Numbered from the stretch's first letter, positions 51,416-60,414 are shown. The stretch is DNA of 64,000 nt from Kitasatospora purpeofusca (GCF_000718025.1 NZ_JODS01000016.1:62001-126000); one strand, 5' to 3'. Program-made: numbers and translations. Notes: generated from the letters alone by a model not told the origin.

Positions 51416-52338
51416 TGGCCCGCTCCACTCTCGCGCCGGCGGAGACCGCCCCGCCCGCCGTGACCGCCCGCACCGCGAAGACCGCCCGCACCACGAGGGC
51501 CGGCGCTCCGCGCTCCGCCCGAACGTTGCGCCCGCGCACCCTGCTGATCGCCGCTGCCGCCTGGCTGCTGGCGGCCGGATTCCTGCTGCCGTACGCCGAG
51601 ATGGTGATCACCGCACTGCGGCCGGCCGACGAACTGCGCGACGCCGGCTACCTGCCGTCCTCGTTCGAGTGGGCGAACTTCGTCGACGTGTGGCGCGAGT
51701 CCCACCTCGGCGACAACCTCCGCGTCACCCTGCTCGTCGCCGCCGGGTCCACCCTGCTCGTGCTGCTGGTCGCCGTCCCCGCCGCGTACTACACCGCCCG
51801 GGTGCGGTTCCGCGGGCGCAAGCTGTTCCTGCTGCTGGTGCTCGTCACCCAGATGTTCCAGCCCACCTCGCTGCTGGTCGGCCTCTACCGCGAGTTCTAC
51901 CAACTGGACATGCTGAACTCGGTGTGGACGCTGATCCTGTGCAACGCGGCCTTCAACCTGGCCTTCGCCATCTGGATCCTCACCGCCTACTTCGCCTCCA
52001 TCCCGGTGGCCCTGGAGGAGTCCGCCATGATCGACGGACTGGGCAGGGGCGGAGCGCTGCTGCGGATCACCCTGCCGCTCGCGATGCCCGGGGTCGTCAC
52101 CGCGATGATCTTCACCTTCATCGCGGCCTGGAACGAGTTCGTGATGGGACTGACCCTGTCCACGGTCCCGGAGAACCAGCCGCTGACGGTGGGCATCAAC
52201 AGCTTCATCGGCAACTACACCGTCCAGTGGAACTTCCTGTTCGCCGGCTCGGTCATCGCCATCGTGCCGGTCGTCGTCCTCTTCGCACTGATCGAGCGCA
52301 AGGTCGTCTCCGGCCTCACCGCGGGATCCGTGAAGTAG
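51415..52338 (+). CDS. ABC importer permease, MalG/UgpE type
   Basis: A 307-residue permease. After a 45-residue Ala/Thr/Arg-rich N-terminus come six transmembrane helices; the EAA loop reads EESAMIDGLGRGGALLRITLP. The start ATG 51415 shares its A with the stop of the upstream permease (TGATG), so the two are translated together. No ABC ATPase follows: a terminator-like hairpin comes 22 bases later. In Streptomyces such importers are energised by the shared ATPase MsiK encoded elsewhere, which is the likely arrangement here. Confidence 0.93.
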   Translation: MARSTLAPAETAPPAVTARTAKTARTTRAGAPRSARTLRPRTLLIAAAAWLLAAGFLLPYAEMVITALRPADELRDAGYLPSSFEWANFVDVWRESHLGDNLRVTLLVAAGSTLLVLLVAVPAAYYTARVRFRGRKLFLLLVLVTQMFQPTSLLVGLYREFYQLDMLNSVWTLILCNAAFNLAFAIWILTAYFASIPVALEESAMIDGLGRGGALLRITLPLAMPGVVTAMIFTFIAAWNEFVMGLTLSTVPENQPLTVGINSFIGNYTVQWNFLFAGSVIAIVPVVVLFALIERKVVSGLTAGSVK

Positions 52339-52359
52339 CCCCGGACCGCGCCCCCGAAC

Positions 52360-52391
52360 GCCCGTCCCCGGCCCCGAGCCCGGGGGCGGGC
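52360..52391. terminator. Hairpin after the importer operon
   Basis: GCCCGTCCCCGG (52360-52371) and CCGGGGGCGGGC (52380-52391) form a 12-base stem with one G-U pair and an eight-base loop, closing the three-gene transcript. Confidence 0.75.
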
Positions 52392-52807
52392 CCTTCGGCA
52401 TGCCCGGCCCACCGGGTACGGAAGCGGTCGAAGCTACGACCGGGTAGGCCTTGACGCCCGCGCGGCGCCCTGACACCTTCGTGGTTGAAGCTGTTAGAAA
52501 AGCTCACTCTTGGAGCATGTTCGAGCGCCATTCATGCCCTGTCGCACTGTCGGCTCGATGTACTGCTGCCACAGGACGAGCAGCCTGCAGCCCGACACCC
52601 GCTCCGCCGTGCAGACCTGGACCGTCGACTGACAGTGATGATGTTCGTGGTGACCCGGATTTGTCGGCTCATCGGCTGCATCACCCCGCACGCGGCGGAC
52701 GGGCGCTGTGACTTCACAGGAGCCTGGCCAGAGGCCCCGTCACTGTCTTGTCCACCCGCCCGACCGGCGCGTGCCGCCCCCGGCTCGGACAAGCGGCAAG
52801 GACGGAC
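52392..52807. other. Lower-GC gap without recognised gene
   Basis: The stretch 52480-52690 is clearly less GC-rich than its surroundings (for example GCTGTTAGAAAAGCTCACTC) and has no convincing coding sequence. It borders an IS110 fragment and is likely transferred or decayed DNA. Confidence 0.45.
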
Positions 52808-52896
52808 ATGACCGGCATGACGCACGACGGCCCGGACATCACCGGCGGAGTCGACACCCACGGCCCGACCCATCACGCGGCGGTGATCGACACCTC
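52808..52896 (+). pseudogene. IS110-family transposase N-terminal fragment
   Basis: From ATG 52808 the frame reads DITGGVDTHGPTHHAAVIDT, the first strand of the RuvC-like (DEDD) domain of IS110 transposases (GVDTHKxTHxAAVID). Homology stops at about 52896 and the frame becomes random. The remaining 350 or so residues are absent, so this is a dead end-fragment. Confidence 0.75.
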
Positions 52897-53061
52897 CGCG
52901 ACCGGCCGGGACTTGCCGATCCCGGCCTCGCCCTCGACCAGCACCACCGCCGGACGCACCCCGGACACCGTGCCCAGCAGCGCGCGCAACTCGGTGTCCC
53001 GCCCCGTGAAGGAGAAGCCCCGGGCGCCGTCGGGAGCCGTTCCACCACCGTGGTCGTCCAC
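52873..53061 (-). pseudogene. Truncated AAA/LuxR-type regulator, N-terminal end only
   Basis: From GTG 53061 (with GGGAG upstream) the frame reads ARGFSFTGRDTELRALLG, then RPAVVLVEGEAGIGKS with a complete Walker A, then PVAEV, as at the start of LAL-type regulators of 900 or more residues. After about residue 58 it runs into the IS110 fragment and meets a TGA at 52873. The gene has been cut at the junction near 52890, and the rest is not in the window. Confidence 0.75.
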
Positions 53062-53153
53062 ACCGTGCTCCCATCGGATCCGCGGCCTCCACGACGGAGG
53101 GGACGGACTGCCGCGCTCCCGCCCGTCCACCCTGGTGCTGTGACCGAGAAGGT

Positions 53154-53984
53154 TCACCGGGTGTGTTCGGTGGCCGCGTTGCCGCGCTGCGCTTCGCGGT
53201 CGTTGCGCTGGGGCGGGTAGACGTACGGAGTCGTGGTGGTCAGGACGGCGAACCCGAGTCGTTGGAGAATGGGGCGGCTCTGGTCGGTTGCGTCGACCTG
53301 GAGGTAGCGGTAGCCGAGGTCGGCGGCGATCCGGGCGCGATGGGCGACCAGGGCCCGGTAGATCCCCCGGCCCCGCCAGGCGGTCACGGTGCCGCCGCCC
53401 CACAGGCCCGCGAACTCCGTGCCCGGGTTCAGTTCCATCCGCGCCGAGCAGACGGGCAGGTCGCCGGCCATCGCGACGACCATGCTGACCGTGTCCGAGT
53501 CCTGGGTGAGTTGGGCGAGCAGCCGCTGCCGCAGACCGCCTCCGCTGGTGCCGAAGGCCTGCTCGTGGACGTCCACCACGAGATCCACTCCTGCGGGATC
53601 GGTCACCGGGAGCAGGCGGACGCCCTCGGGCAGCGCGATGTCGACGGGCAGATCCTGGATCCGCGCGACCATCACCGCTTCCTCGGGCTCGGCCGTGAAC
53701 CCGGCCGAGCGCAGCCGCCTCCCGAGATCGCCGGGCCGGTCGTGGGCGTATGCCTTCCACTCGAACTCGCGCCCCAGCGTGCCGAAGTAGCGCACCTGCG
53801 CCGCGATCGCCGCATCCGCCGTGGCATCGTCGAGGTCCGACCAGAGGACGCCGTTCCAGTCGTGATCCTCGCCGACCTGCCGCACGACGTCGCCGTCACG
53901 CTCGACGCGGGCTCCGGCAGCGTCGGGCCGCGCGTCGCGCCTCATCCGGCGGTCGAACAGGGCGAGCACTTCTTCGTGATCCAT
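53154..53984 (-). CDS. GNAT family acetyltransferase
   Basis: A 276-residue protein with a C-terminal GNAT domain: VVAMAGDLPVCSARMEL is the core strand and GGGTVTAWRGRGIYRALVAH carries the acetyl-CoA motif (RGRGIY), followed by YLQVDATDQSRPILQRLGF. The first 120 residues (WSDLDDATADAAIAAQVRYF, EFEWKAYAHDRPGDLGRRLR) form a second, GNAT-like domain that lacks the motif; double-GNAT proteins are common. ATG 53984 follows GGAG by seven bases. The reading frame is open far upstream only because a transposase relic happens to be in phase. The substrate is unknown. Confidence 0.87.
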   Translation of the reverse strand: MDHEEVLALFDRRMRRDARPDAAGARVERDGDVVRQVGEDHDWNGVLWSDLDDATADAAIAAQVRYFGTLGREFEWKAYAHDRPGDLGRRLRSAGFTAEPEEAVMVARIQDLPVDIALPEGVRLLPVTDPAGVDLVVDVHEQAFGTSGGGLRQRLLAQLTQDSDTVSMVVAMAGDLPVCSARMELNPGTEFAGLWGGGTVTAWRGRGIYRALVAHRARIAADLGYRYLQVDATDQSRPILQRLGFAVLTTTTPYVYPPQRNDREAQRGNAATEHTR

Positions 53985-54128
53985 CCGCCCACTCCAGCAC
54001 GAGGTGGGCGGCCCCGCCATTGAGTTTCCTCCTGTTCCCCGCAGACGTGACCGATCACGCGGCACGCGTCGGGAGACGGCCGCCCCGGCGGATGCCTTTC
54101 TCGCTGCGGCTGCGGATCCGGATCCGGA

Positions 54129-54473
54129 TGGGATGCGGGCGCGTTCGCGACGCTGCACGGCCAAGACGTCGGGGTGTCGGGCGTTGGCGTTGCGCCAGCG
54201 CAGGTAGGCGTGCAGTTCGCGGGTCCGGACCGTCTTCTTGCCGTTGTGGGCGGAGAGGTTGTCCGGGCTCACGTAGACCGGGGCGCCGTCCCGGCGGGCG
54301 GCGCGGATCGCCTTGAGTGCGGTGCCCTTGCGACGCCGGATGCCGAGCGGGCCGAACCGGATGCCGAGCGGGCCGAACTCGTCGAACGCGAACGTGCGGT
54401 CCGGGAAGCGCTCCAGAACGTGCTCAGTGCGGTCGGGCTTGACGTCGTACTGGGGGTCGGTGCGCTCCTTCCG
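54129..54473 (-). pseudogene. IS630-like transposase relic, in frame with the GNAT gene
   Basis: The frame contains RTEHVLERFPDRTFAFDEFG, DGAPVYVSPDNLSAHNGKK and LHAYLRWRNANARHPDVL, blocks from the DDE core and C-terminus of IS630-type transposases, brought together by large internal deletions. The first two DDE acids (in FAFDEF and SPDNLSAH) are kept, but the part between them is shortened and the whole protein starts in the middle. A 21-base tandem duplication doubles FGPLGIR (54337-54378). Not functional. Confidence 0.78.
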
Positions 54474-55131
54474 CGTCCCGGACGACGAAGTCCTCGTCGT
54501 CAGAGCCGAGTAGGCGGGGACGGCCTCCCGCCCACCGAGGGTCCGGGCAGGGGTCCGTGAGTCCGGGGGCCCTGACCGGCTCTGCCGTCGCTCCCCTTCC
54601 GAGCTGAACGTCTCGCGACCTCCAACCGGCTGATGGCCCGGCAGCGCCAACCCGGCGAACCTCTGCGGTCCAGCACTGGCCCTGCCCCGGCGAGGCAGCG
54701 GGGCTGGAAAGGAAATCACGTCTCCCAGTATGTAGCAGCCCACTCCTCGATCGAACAGAACTCAACGAAAAGCAACGCCCGAACATGACGATGCGTGGTC
54801 GTACGTATGCCCCTGGTGGATGGTTCGGGTCCAATTGCCCCGCTTCGCCTGTCAATCGGTCAGAAGTCTTGACACAACCGAACAGCACTTTGAAACTCTC
54901 CATCACCCCGATTGTTTGCGCGAACATCAGCGACGGACGCGCTGTCGCCGACGGTCGGTGCCACCCCACCCACGATGCGCCCGCGAGAGATCCCGGCCGC
55001 CGCCCGGCCCGGGCGGAGGCGTCGGCGCGGCCGCGCGGACCACCCGCACCGGCCGCGCGGATCGCGCACCGGCCGGACGGTCCGCCGCGCCACGACCGGC
55101 CCGCGGGCGCGTCGTCGAACGAAGGACGAGT
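54474..55131. promoter_or_regulatory. Long upstream region of the GH43 gene with inverted TGTCAA/TTGACA
   Basis: This 658-base region has no credible gene. An AT-richer part (54720-54930) holds TGTCAA (54850-54855) facing TTGACA (54869-54874); the second also fits a -35 box. It probably contains the promoter and a regulator site for the secreted enzyme, perhaps bound by the LacI protein at 59276. Confidence 0.5.
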
Positions 55132-56586
55132 GTGGACATGCTGCGTTTGAGAACGGCCGTCGGCGCTGCCGTGCTGGCCCTGTGCGCCTCCCTGTTCCAG
55201 GGCGCCGGACAGGCGGAGGCGGTCACCGTGACGGTCACCAACGGGACCCGGTTCGCGGACACCGCGGGCAACCCGCTGCACGCCCACGGCGGCGGTGTGA
55301 TCAAGGTCGGTGCCTACTACTACTGGTTCGGCGAGAACCGCAACGCCGACAACTCGTTCCGTTACGTCTCCGCGTACCGCTCGACCGACCTGAAGACCTG
55401 GGAGTTCCGCCGGCACGTGCTGACGCAGGCGACCGACCCGGAGCTGGCCGGCGCGAACATCGAGCGCCCCAAGGTGATGTACAACGCCGCCACCGGACAG
55501 TTCGTCATGTGGATGCACAAGGAGGGCAGCGCCACCGACTACAGCGAGGCCCGGGCGGCCGTCGCGGTGTCCTCCACCGTCGACGGCGACTACAGCTGGC
55601 GCGGCAGCTTCCGCCCGCTCGGGGCGATGTCCCGGGACATCACCACCTACGTCGACGACGACGGCACCGGCTACATGGTCTCCGCCGCCAACGAGAACCG
55701 CGACCTGCACGTCTACCGCCTCACCGCCGATTACACCGGCATCGACGCGCAGGTGCAGAGCCTGTGGAACGGCGAGTCCCGCGAGGCCCCGGCCCTGTTC
55801 AAGCGCAACGGCGTGTACTTCCTGCTGACCTCGGGCGCGAGCGGCTGGGCCCCCAACCAGCAGAAGTACGCGACCGCCGGCAGCATCACCGGCGCCTGGA
55901 GCGGACTGCGGGACGCCGGTGACGGCGTCACCTATGCCAGTCAGACCGCCTTCGTCCTGCCGGTGGCGGGCAGTCAGGGCACCAGTTACCTCTACATGGG
56001 CGACCGCTGGGGCAATTCCACGGGCGGCACGGTCAACGACTCGCAGTACGTGTGGCTCCCGCTGGCCTTCCCCACCGACACCACCCTCACGCTGGGCTAC
56101 TCGCCGCAGATCACCGTGAACGCCGCCGCCGGCCGGATCGCCCCGCTCAAGGCCACCTGGCAGCAACTGGTCGGCCGGCAGAGCGGCAAGTGCGTCGACG
56201 TCGGCGACTACTCCTTCGGCGAGTCGGCCCGGCTGCTCCAGTGGACCTGCGGCAACGGCGCCAACCAGAACTTCTTCCTGAAGAACCTCGGCACCGGCTA
56301 CGTGCAGGTGATGGCCCGGCACAGCGGCAAGTGCCTGGACATCGAGGGCGGGTCGACCGCCGACGGGGCCCTCGCCGTGCAGGGGACCTGCGCCGATGTC
56401 CCGTCCCAGCAGTGGCAGGTCCAGCGGGTGGCCGACGGCTCCGGGAACGTCCGGCTGATCGCCCGGCACAGCGGCAAGTGCCTGGACGTCGTCAACCAGG
56501 CCACCACCGACGGCGCCGCCCTCGAACAGTGGGCCTGCAACAGCGGCACCAACCAGCAGTTCGGGCGGCGGACCGTCACGGTCTGA
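55132..56586 (+). CDS. Secreted GH43-type glycosidase with ricin-type (CBM13) module
   Basis: A 484-residue exported enzyme. GTG 55132 lies five bases after GAAGGA; ATG 55138 is the alternative. The signal peptide (RTAVGAAVLALCASLFQGAG) is cut near QAEA. Residues 30-345 form a five-bladed propeller of family GH43 resembling exo-beta-1,3-galactanases: HAHGGGVIKVGAYYYWFGEN, SRDITTYVDDDGTGYMVSA and ESREAPALFKRNGVYFLLTS. Residues 350-484 hold three ricin repeats with Cys pairs and QxF/QxW motifs (RQSGKCVDVG, RHSGKCLDIEG, RHSGKCLDVV). It probably trims the beta-1,3-galactan backbone of arabinogalactan outside the cell. Confidence 0.85.
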   Translation: MDMLRLRTAVGAAVLALCASLFQGAGQAEAVTVTVTNGTRFADTAGNPLHAHGGGVIKVGAYYYWFGENRNADNSFRYVSAYRSTDLKTWEFRRHVLTQATDPELAGANIERPKVMYNAATGQFVMWMHKEGSATDYSEARAAVAVSSTVDGDYSWRGSFRPLGAMSRDITTYVDDDGTGYMVSAANENRDLHVYRLTADYTGIDAQVQSLWNGESREAPALFKRNGVYFLLTSGASGWAPNQQKYATAGSITGAWSGLRDAGDGVTYASQTAFVLPVAGSQGTSYLYMGDRWGNSTGGTVNDSQYVWLPLAFPTDTTLTLGYSPQITVNAAAGRIAPLKATWQQLVGRQSGKCVDVGDYSFGESARLLQWTCGNGANQNFFLKNLGTGYVQVMARHSGKCLDIEGGSTADGALAVQGTCADVPSQQWQVQRVADGSGNVRLIARHSGKCLDVVNQATTDGAALEQWACNSGTNQQFGRRTVTV

Positions 56587-56661
56587 CCCCGGGCCCGGCC
56601 CCGCCCGCCCCACCGCCGGACGGGCACGGCCCCGCCCCACCCTCCTTCACGGCTCCCCGAC

Positions 56662-56694
56662 GGCACGCCCCTCCCCCCACCCGAGGGGCGTGCC
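56662..56694. terminator. Perfect 12-bp hairpin between the two glycosidase genes
   Basis: GGCACGCCCCTC (56662-56673) and GAGGGGCGTGCC (56683-56694) pair with a nine-base loop, 75 bases after the GH43 stop and 34 before the next start. Confidence 0.8.
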
Positions 56695-56727
56695 GTTCGC
56701 CTGCCCGCTCCCGTCCCTGGAGGACCG

Positions 56728-59184
56728 ATGGCACCCCGAACGAAGCCCCGGCACCGCCCGGCCCGCAACTGCCTCACGGCGGCCGTCGCGGTCGCGGCCG
56801 CCGGCGCCGGCCTGCTCGCCCCGCCGCAGTCGGTCGCGGCCGCCGAACCGGCCCCCGCCGCCCACCTCACCGTCCGGCTCGACCCCTCCTACCAGCAGCA
56901 GCCCTTCCAGGGCTGGGGCACCTCGCTGGGCTGGTTCGCCAACGTCACCGGCGGCTGGCCCGAGGCCCAGCGCAACCGGCTGGCCGACGAGCTCTTCGGC
57001 GCCGAGGGCCTCGGCCTCACCGTCGCCCGCTACAACATCGGCGGCGGCGACAGCCCCGAGACCGCGCCGTACATGCGGCCCGGCGCGGCCGTTCCCGGCT
57101 ACTGGAACCGTCCCGCGCAGAACGCCCCGCAGGCGGGCGGACCCGGCGGCGGTCCCGGACCGGCGGACTGGTGGAACCCGGCGAACCCCGACCACTGGAA
57201 CGCCGCCGCCGACGCCGACCAGCGCTGGTGGCTCACCGCCGCGAAGAGCCGCGGCGCGGACACCTTCGAGGCGTACTCCAACTCCGCCCCGTACTTCATG
57301 ACCAACAGCGGCCTGGTCTCCGGCGCAGTCAACAGCTGGCAGGACAACCTCCGCGCGGACCAGTACGAGAAGTTCGCCGCCTACCTGGCCGGGGCCGTCA
57401 AGCGGGTGCAGGAGTCCACCGGCGTCACCTTCGGCTCCCTGTCGCCGGTCAACGAGCCCGGTACCGGGTACTGGCGCGCGGGCGGCCCCCAGGAGGGCTC
57501 CCACTGGGACCACGCCTCCCAGGCGCGCATGATCGGGAGCCTGCGCGGCGCGTTGGACGCGGCCGGACTGGCCACACCGGTGGCGGCGATGGACGAGACC
57601 GACCCGGCCATGTTCCGCGACGACTGGAACTCCTACCCGGCCGCGACCCGGGCGGCGATCGGCAAGCTCAACGTCCACACCTACAGCCCGCGGGACCGCG
57701 TCGGCGCCCGGGACATCGCCAAGGGCTCCGGCAAGCCGCTGTGGATGTCCGAGGTCGACCTCGGCGGCAGCGGACCGCAGGACTTCACCGCCATGGACCC
57801 GGCCCTCGACCTCGCCGACCGCATCACCGGCGACCTCAAGGAGCTCGAACCGCGGGCCTGGGTGCTCTGGCAGGCCGTCGAGGACTACGAGAACATGACG
57901 CCCGCCCACGAGAACTCCAACTGGGGTCTGATCCAGGTCGACCTGACACCCGAGGACCCCGGTGCCGAGCCCGTCCGCAAGAACAAGAAGTACTGGGCGA
58001 TGGCGCACTACACCCGGTTCGTCCGGCCCGGCGCCCGCGTCGTCGCCACCGACTCCGCCGCCACCCTGGCGGCGCTGCGGCCGGGTGGCGCGGGCACGGT
58101 CGTCGTCCACACCAACGACACCGGCGCGGCGCAGTCCCTCACCCTCGACCTGGCCGGCTACCAGAAGCCGGGCGCCGGCACCGTCGTCCAGCGCTACACC
58201 ACCGACGCCACCAAGGACCTGCGGCGCGAGGCGGACCTGACCGTGACGGCGGCCGCCACGCTGACCACGACGGTCGGGCCCGGGTCGGTCACCACCTTCG
58301 TCCTGCCCGGCACGTCCGGGGTGAACGCCTCGACGGCGGCCACCCCGGCCGGTGACTCCCGGCAGCTGCTGAACGGGAACAGCGGCCTGGCCCTCGCGGC
58401 CGGACCCTCCGCCCAGGGCGGGCCCGTCCAGCGCACCCCCGACCCGGCCGACCCGGGCCAGAAGTGGAACATCACCCGGGTCGGCGGGAGCTGGGACAGC
58501 ATGGCGACCTACCGGATCGCCAACGCCGCCACGGGCAAGGCGCTCGCGGTCACCGCAGGCGCGCTCGGCTACGCCGATCCCGGCAACGCGGCGAAGCAGC
58601 TGTGGATGCGCTCCAGCACCGGCGACGGGCGCGGCACCTTCGTCAACAGGGCGACCGGGCTCCTGCTGGACGTCGGCGACGCGGCCCGGTGGGACGGTGC
58701 GCCGGTGGGCGTCTGGCCCGCCACCGCCGGGAGCAACCAGTCCTGGTCGGTGCGCGGCGCGGCCGCGGACGTGTGGCAGCCGGTGACGGTCCGGCGCAGC
58801 GGCCTGTGCGCGGAGGCAGTCGGGGGCGTGGAGGCCGCCGGCGGCGCCGTCGTCCAGGCCGGCTGCACCGGATCCCCGGGCCAGCAGTGGTCGCTGCGGG
58901 CGGCGAGCCCCGGCCAGGTGTCGGTGGTGGTGCGCGCCGGCGGGCTGTGCCTGGACGTGGCGGGCGAGTCCACGGCCGACGGTGCTCCCGTGGTGCAGTA
59001 CGGGTGCAGCGGGGCGTGGAACCAGGAGTGGTCGGTCCGTCCCACCGGTGGCGGCTGGTCGGCGCTGGTGGCGCGACACAGCGGCAAGTGCCTGGCCGTC
59101 GCGGCGAACGCCGCGGAGCCGGGAGCGGCGCTGGTGCAGGAGCCCTGCGGAGCGGGTGCCGGGCAGCGGTTCAGGATCGGCTGA
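56728..59184 (+). CDS. Secreted GH30 endo-beta-1,6-galactanase-like enzyme with ricin modules
   Basis: An 818-residue exported enzyme. ATG 56728 follows GGAGGA. The signal peptide (AVAVAAAGAGLLAPPQSVAA) ends near residue 38. Residues 45-540 form a GH30 (beta/alpha)8 barrel plus beta domain: FQGWGTSLGWFANV, ARYNIGGGDSPE, acid/base Glu in SPVNEPGTGYW and nucleophile Glu in LWMSEVDLGGS. This layout fits the beta-1,6-galactanase subfamily. Residues 545-818 are two ricin-like regions (QLLNGNSGLALA; RRSGLCAEAVGG; RHSGKCLAVA). With the GH43 enzyme upstream it should degrade type II arabinogalactan side chains. Ends 91 bases from the convergent lacI-type gene. Confidence 0.87.
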   Translation: MAPRTKPRHRPARNCLTAAVAVAAAGAGLLAPPQSVAAAEPAPAAHLTVRLDPSYQQQPFQGWGTSLGWFANVTGGWPEAQRNRLADELFGAEGLGLTVARYNIGGGDSPETAPYMRPGAAVPGYWNRPAQNAPQAGGPGGGPGPADWWNPANPDHWNAAADADQRWWLTAAKSRGADTFEAYSNSAPYFMTNSGLVSGAVNSWQDNLRADQYEKFAAYLAGAVKRVQESTGVTFGSLSPVNEPGTGYWRAGGPQEGSHWDHASQARMIGSLRGALDAAGLATPVAAMDETDPAMFRDDWNSYPAATRAAIGKLNVHTYSPRDRVGARDIAKGSGKPLWMSEVDLGGSGPQDFTAMDPALDLADRITGDLKELEPRAWVLWQAVEDYENMTPAHENSNWGLIQVDLTPEDPGAEPVRKNKKYWAMAHYTRFVRPGARVVATDSAATLAALRPGGAGTVVVHTNDTGAAQSLTLDLAGYQKPGAGTVVQRYTTDATKDLRREADLTVTAAATLTTTVGPGSVTTFVLPGTSGVNASTAATPAGDSRQLLNGNSGLALAAGPSAQGGPVQRTPDPADPGQKWNITRVGGSWDSMATYRIANAATGKALAVTAGALGYADPGNAAKQLWMRSSTGDGRGTFVNRATGLLLDVGDAARWDGAPVGVWPATAGSNQSWSVRGAAADVWQPVTVRRSGLCAEAVGGVEAAGGAVVQAGCTGSPGQQWSLRAASPGQVSVVVRAGGLCLDVAGESTADGAPVVQYGCSGAWNQEWSVRPTGGGWSALVARHSGKCLAVAANAAEPGAALVQEPCGAGAGQRFRIG

Positions 59185-59198
59185 CCCGCCGGGTGGCG

Positions 59199-59238
59199 GC
59201 GCGTGTCCCCAGCCCGGTCGACGGCCGGGGACGCGCGC
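59199..59238. terminator. Hairpin between convergent GH30 and LacI genes
   Basis: GCGCGTGTCCCC (59199-59210) and GGGGACGCGCGC (59227-59238) pair with one mismatch and a 16-base loop. Probably bidirectional. Confidence 0.7.
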
Positions 59239-59275
59239 GTCCGTCGTGTGCGCCCGCGGTACCGGCCCCGACCGG

Positions 59276-60349
59276 TCAGGAGGTGCGTCGCGCGCGCCGG
59301 ACGGGCGGCGGTGCGGCGGTGCTGGCGCGGACGACCAGTTCGGGCCGGACCACCACCGCCGTGACGGTGTCGCCCTCGCTGGCCGGCGGCTCGATCCGGT
59401 CGAGCAGCCGGGCCACGCACTGGCGCCCGACCTCGTCGAAGTCCTGCCGCACGGTGGTCAGCGGCGGCACGAAGAAGGCCGCCTCGGGGATGTCGTCGAA
59501 GCCGACCACGCTGACGTCCTCCGGCACCCGGCGCCCGGCCTCGTGCAGGGCGCGCAGCAGGCCGAGCGCCAGTTGGTCGTTGGCGGCGAGGACGGCGGTG
59601 ACGTCCGGCTGCGCGGCGATCCGCCGACCGATCGCGTAGCCGGAGGCGGCGGTCCAGTCGCCGAAGTCGATCGGCGGCACGGGGGCTCCGGCCGCCTCGA
59701 GGGCGCTGTGCCAGGCGGCGGCCCGTCGGCGGGCGGCGTAGGAGTTCTGCGGGCCGCCGATGTGCCGGACCGTCCGGTGCCCGAGGCCGAGCAGGTGCTG
59801 GACGGCGGCGGTGACGCCCGCCGCCTGGTCGGTGTCGACGGAGGTGTACCGCCGGTCGGGATCGCCGTCCGCGACGACGACCGGCACACCGGAGGTGATG
59901 GCGAAGCCGGGCCGGTCGAGGATCTGGGCCTCGATGACGGCGAGACCGTCGACGGCCTGGTCGGTGAGCAGGCGGACGGCGCGCTGGACGGCCTCCTCGG
60001 TCTCGTCCTCGATGCAGACCACGTGGACCGAGTAGCCGGCGGCCTGGGCGGCCCGGGAGATGGCGGCGAGGGTCCGGGCGTTGCCCTGCGCGGTGACGTC
60101 GAAGGTCACCACCCCGAGGGCGTGGAAGCGCCCGAGGGTGAGGGCCCGGGCCGCGCTGTTGCGCTGGTAGCCGAGCATGCGCATGGCGGAGAGCACCCGC
60201 TCGCGGGTTTCCGGTTCGACGTTGGGCCGGTCGTTGGCGACCCGGGAGACCGTCTGCGAGGACACTCCCGCGAGGGCCGCCACGTCGGCCTGGGACGCCG
60301 GGCGCCGGGCGGAACGCGCGGCAGCGCCGGGCTTCGCCGCGCTGTTCAT
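59276..60349 (-). CDS. LacI family transcriptional regulator
   Basis: A 357-residue repressor. An N-terminal LacI helix-turn-helix (SQADVAALAGVSSQTVSRVA, then ARALTLGRFHALGVV with the hinge) precedes a periplasmic-binding-like sensor domain: VDGLAVIEAQ, TSVDTDQAAGVTAAVQHLL, AANDQLALGLLRALHE and VSVVGFDDIPEAAFF. ATG 60349 follows AAGGGG; the frame runs to 60382. It sits between the galactan-degrading enzymes and a sugar importer and likely represses one or both in the absence of a released sugar. Confidence 0.93.
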   Translation of the reverse strand: MNSAAKPGAAARSARRPASQADVAALAGVSSQTVSRVANDRPNVEPETRERVLSAMRMLGYQRNSAARALTLGRFHALGVVTFDVTAQGNARTLAAISRAAQAAGYSVHVVCIEDETEEAVQRAVRLLTDQAVDGLAVIEAQILDRPGFAITSGVPVVVADGDPDRRYTSVDTDQAAGVTAAVQHLLGLGHRTVRHIGGPQNSYAARRRAAAWHSALEAAGAPVPPIDFGDWTAASGYAIGRRIAAQPDVTAVLAANDQLALGLLRALHEAGRRVPEDVSVVGFDDIPEAAFFVPPLTTVRQDFDEVGRQCVARLLDRIEPPASEGDTVTAVVVRPELVVRASTAAPPPVRRARRTS

Positions 60350-60414
60350 GCCGGCCCCTTCCCCTGATGTCTGCGCCGACATCGTAGCGGCCGTGATCAG
60401 CGGACGGAGCTGGT

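Noticed and set aside
52808..52896. Active IS110 insertion sequence
   Set aside because: Only about 30 residues of the transposase remain, and the catalytic and C-terminal Ser domains are missing.
53985..54743. N-terminal extension of the acetyltransferase to 54743
   Set aside because: The extra 250 residues are partly IS630 relic and partly random; ATG 53984 has a good ribosome site.
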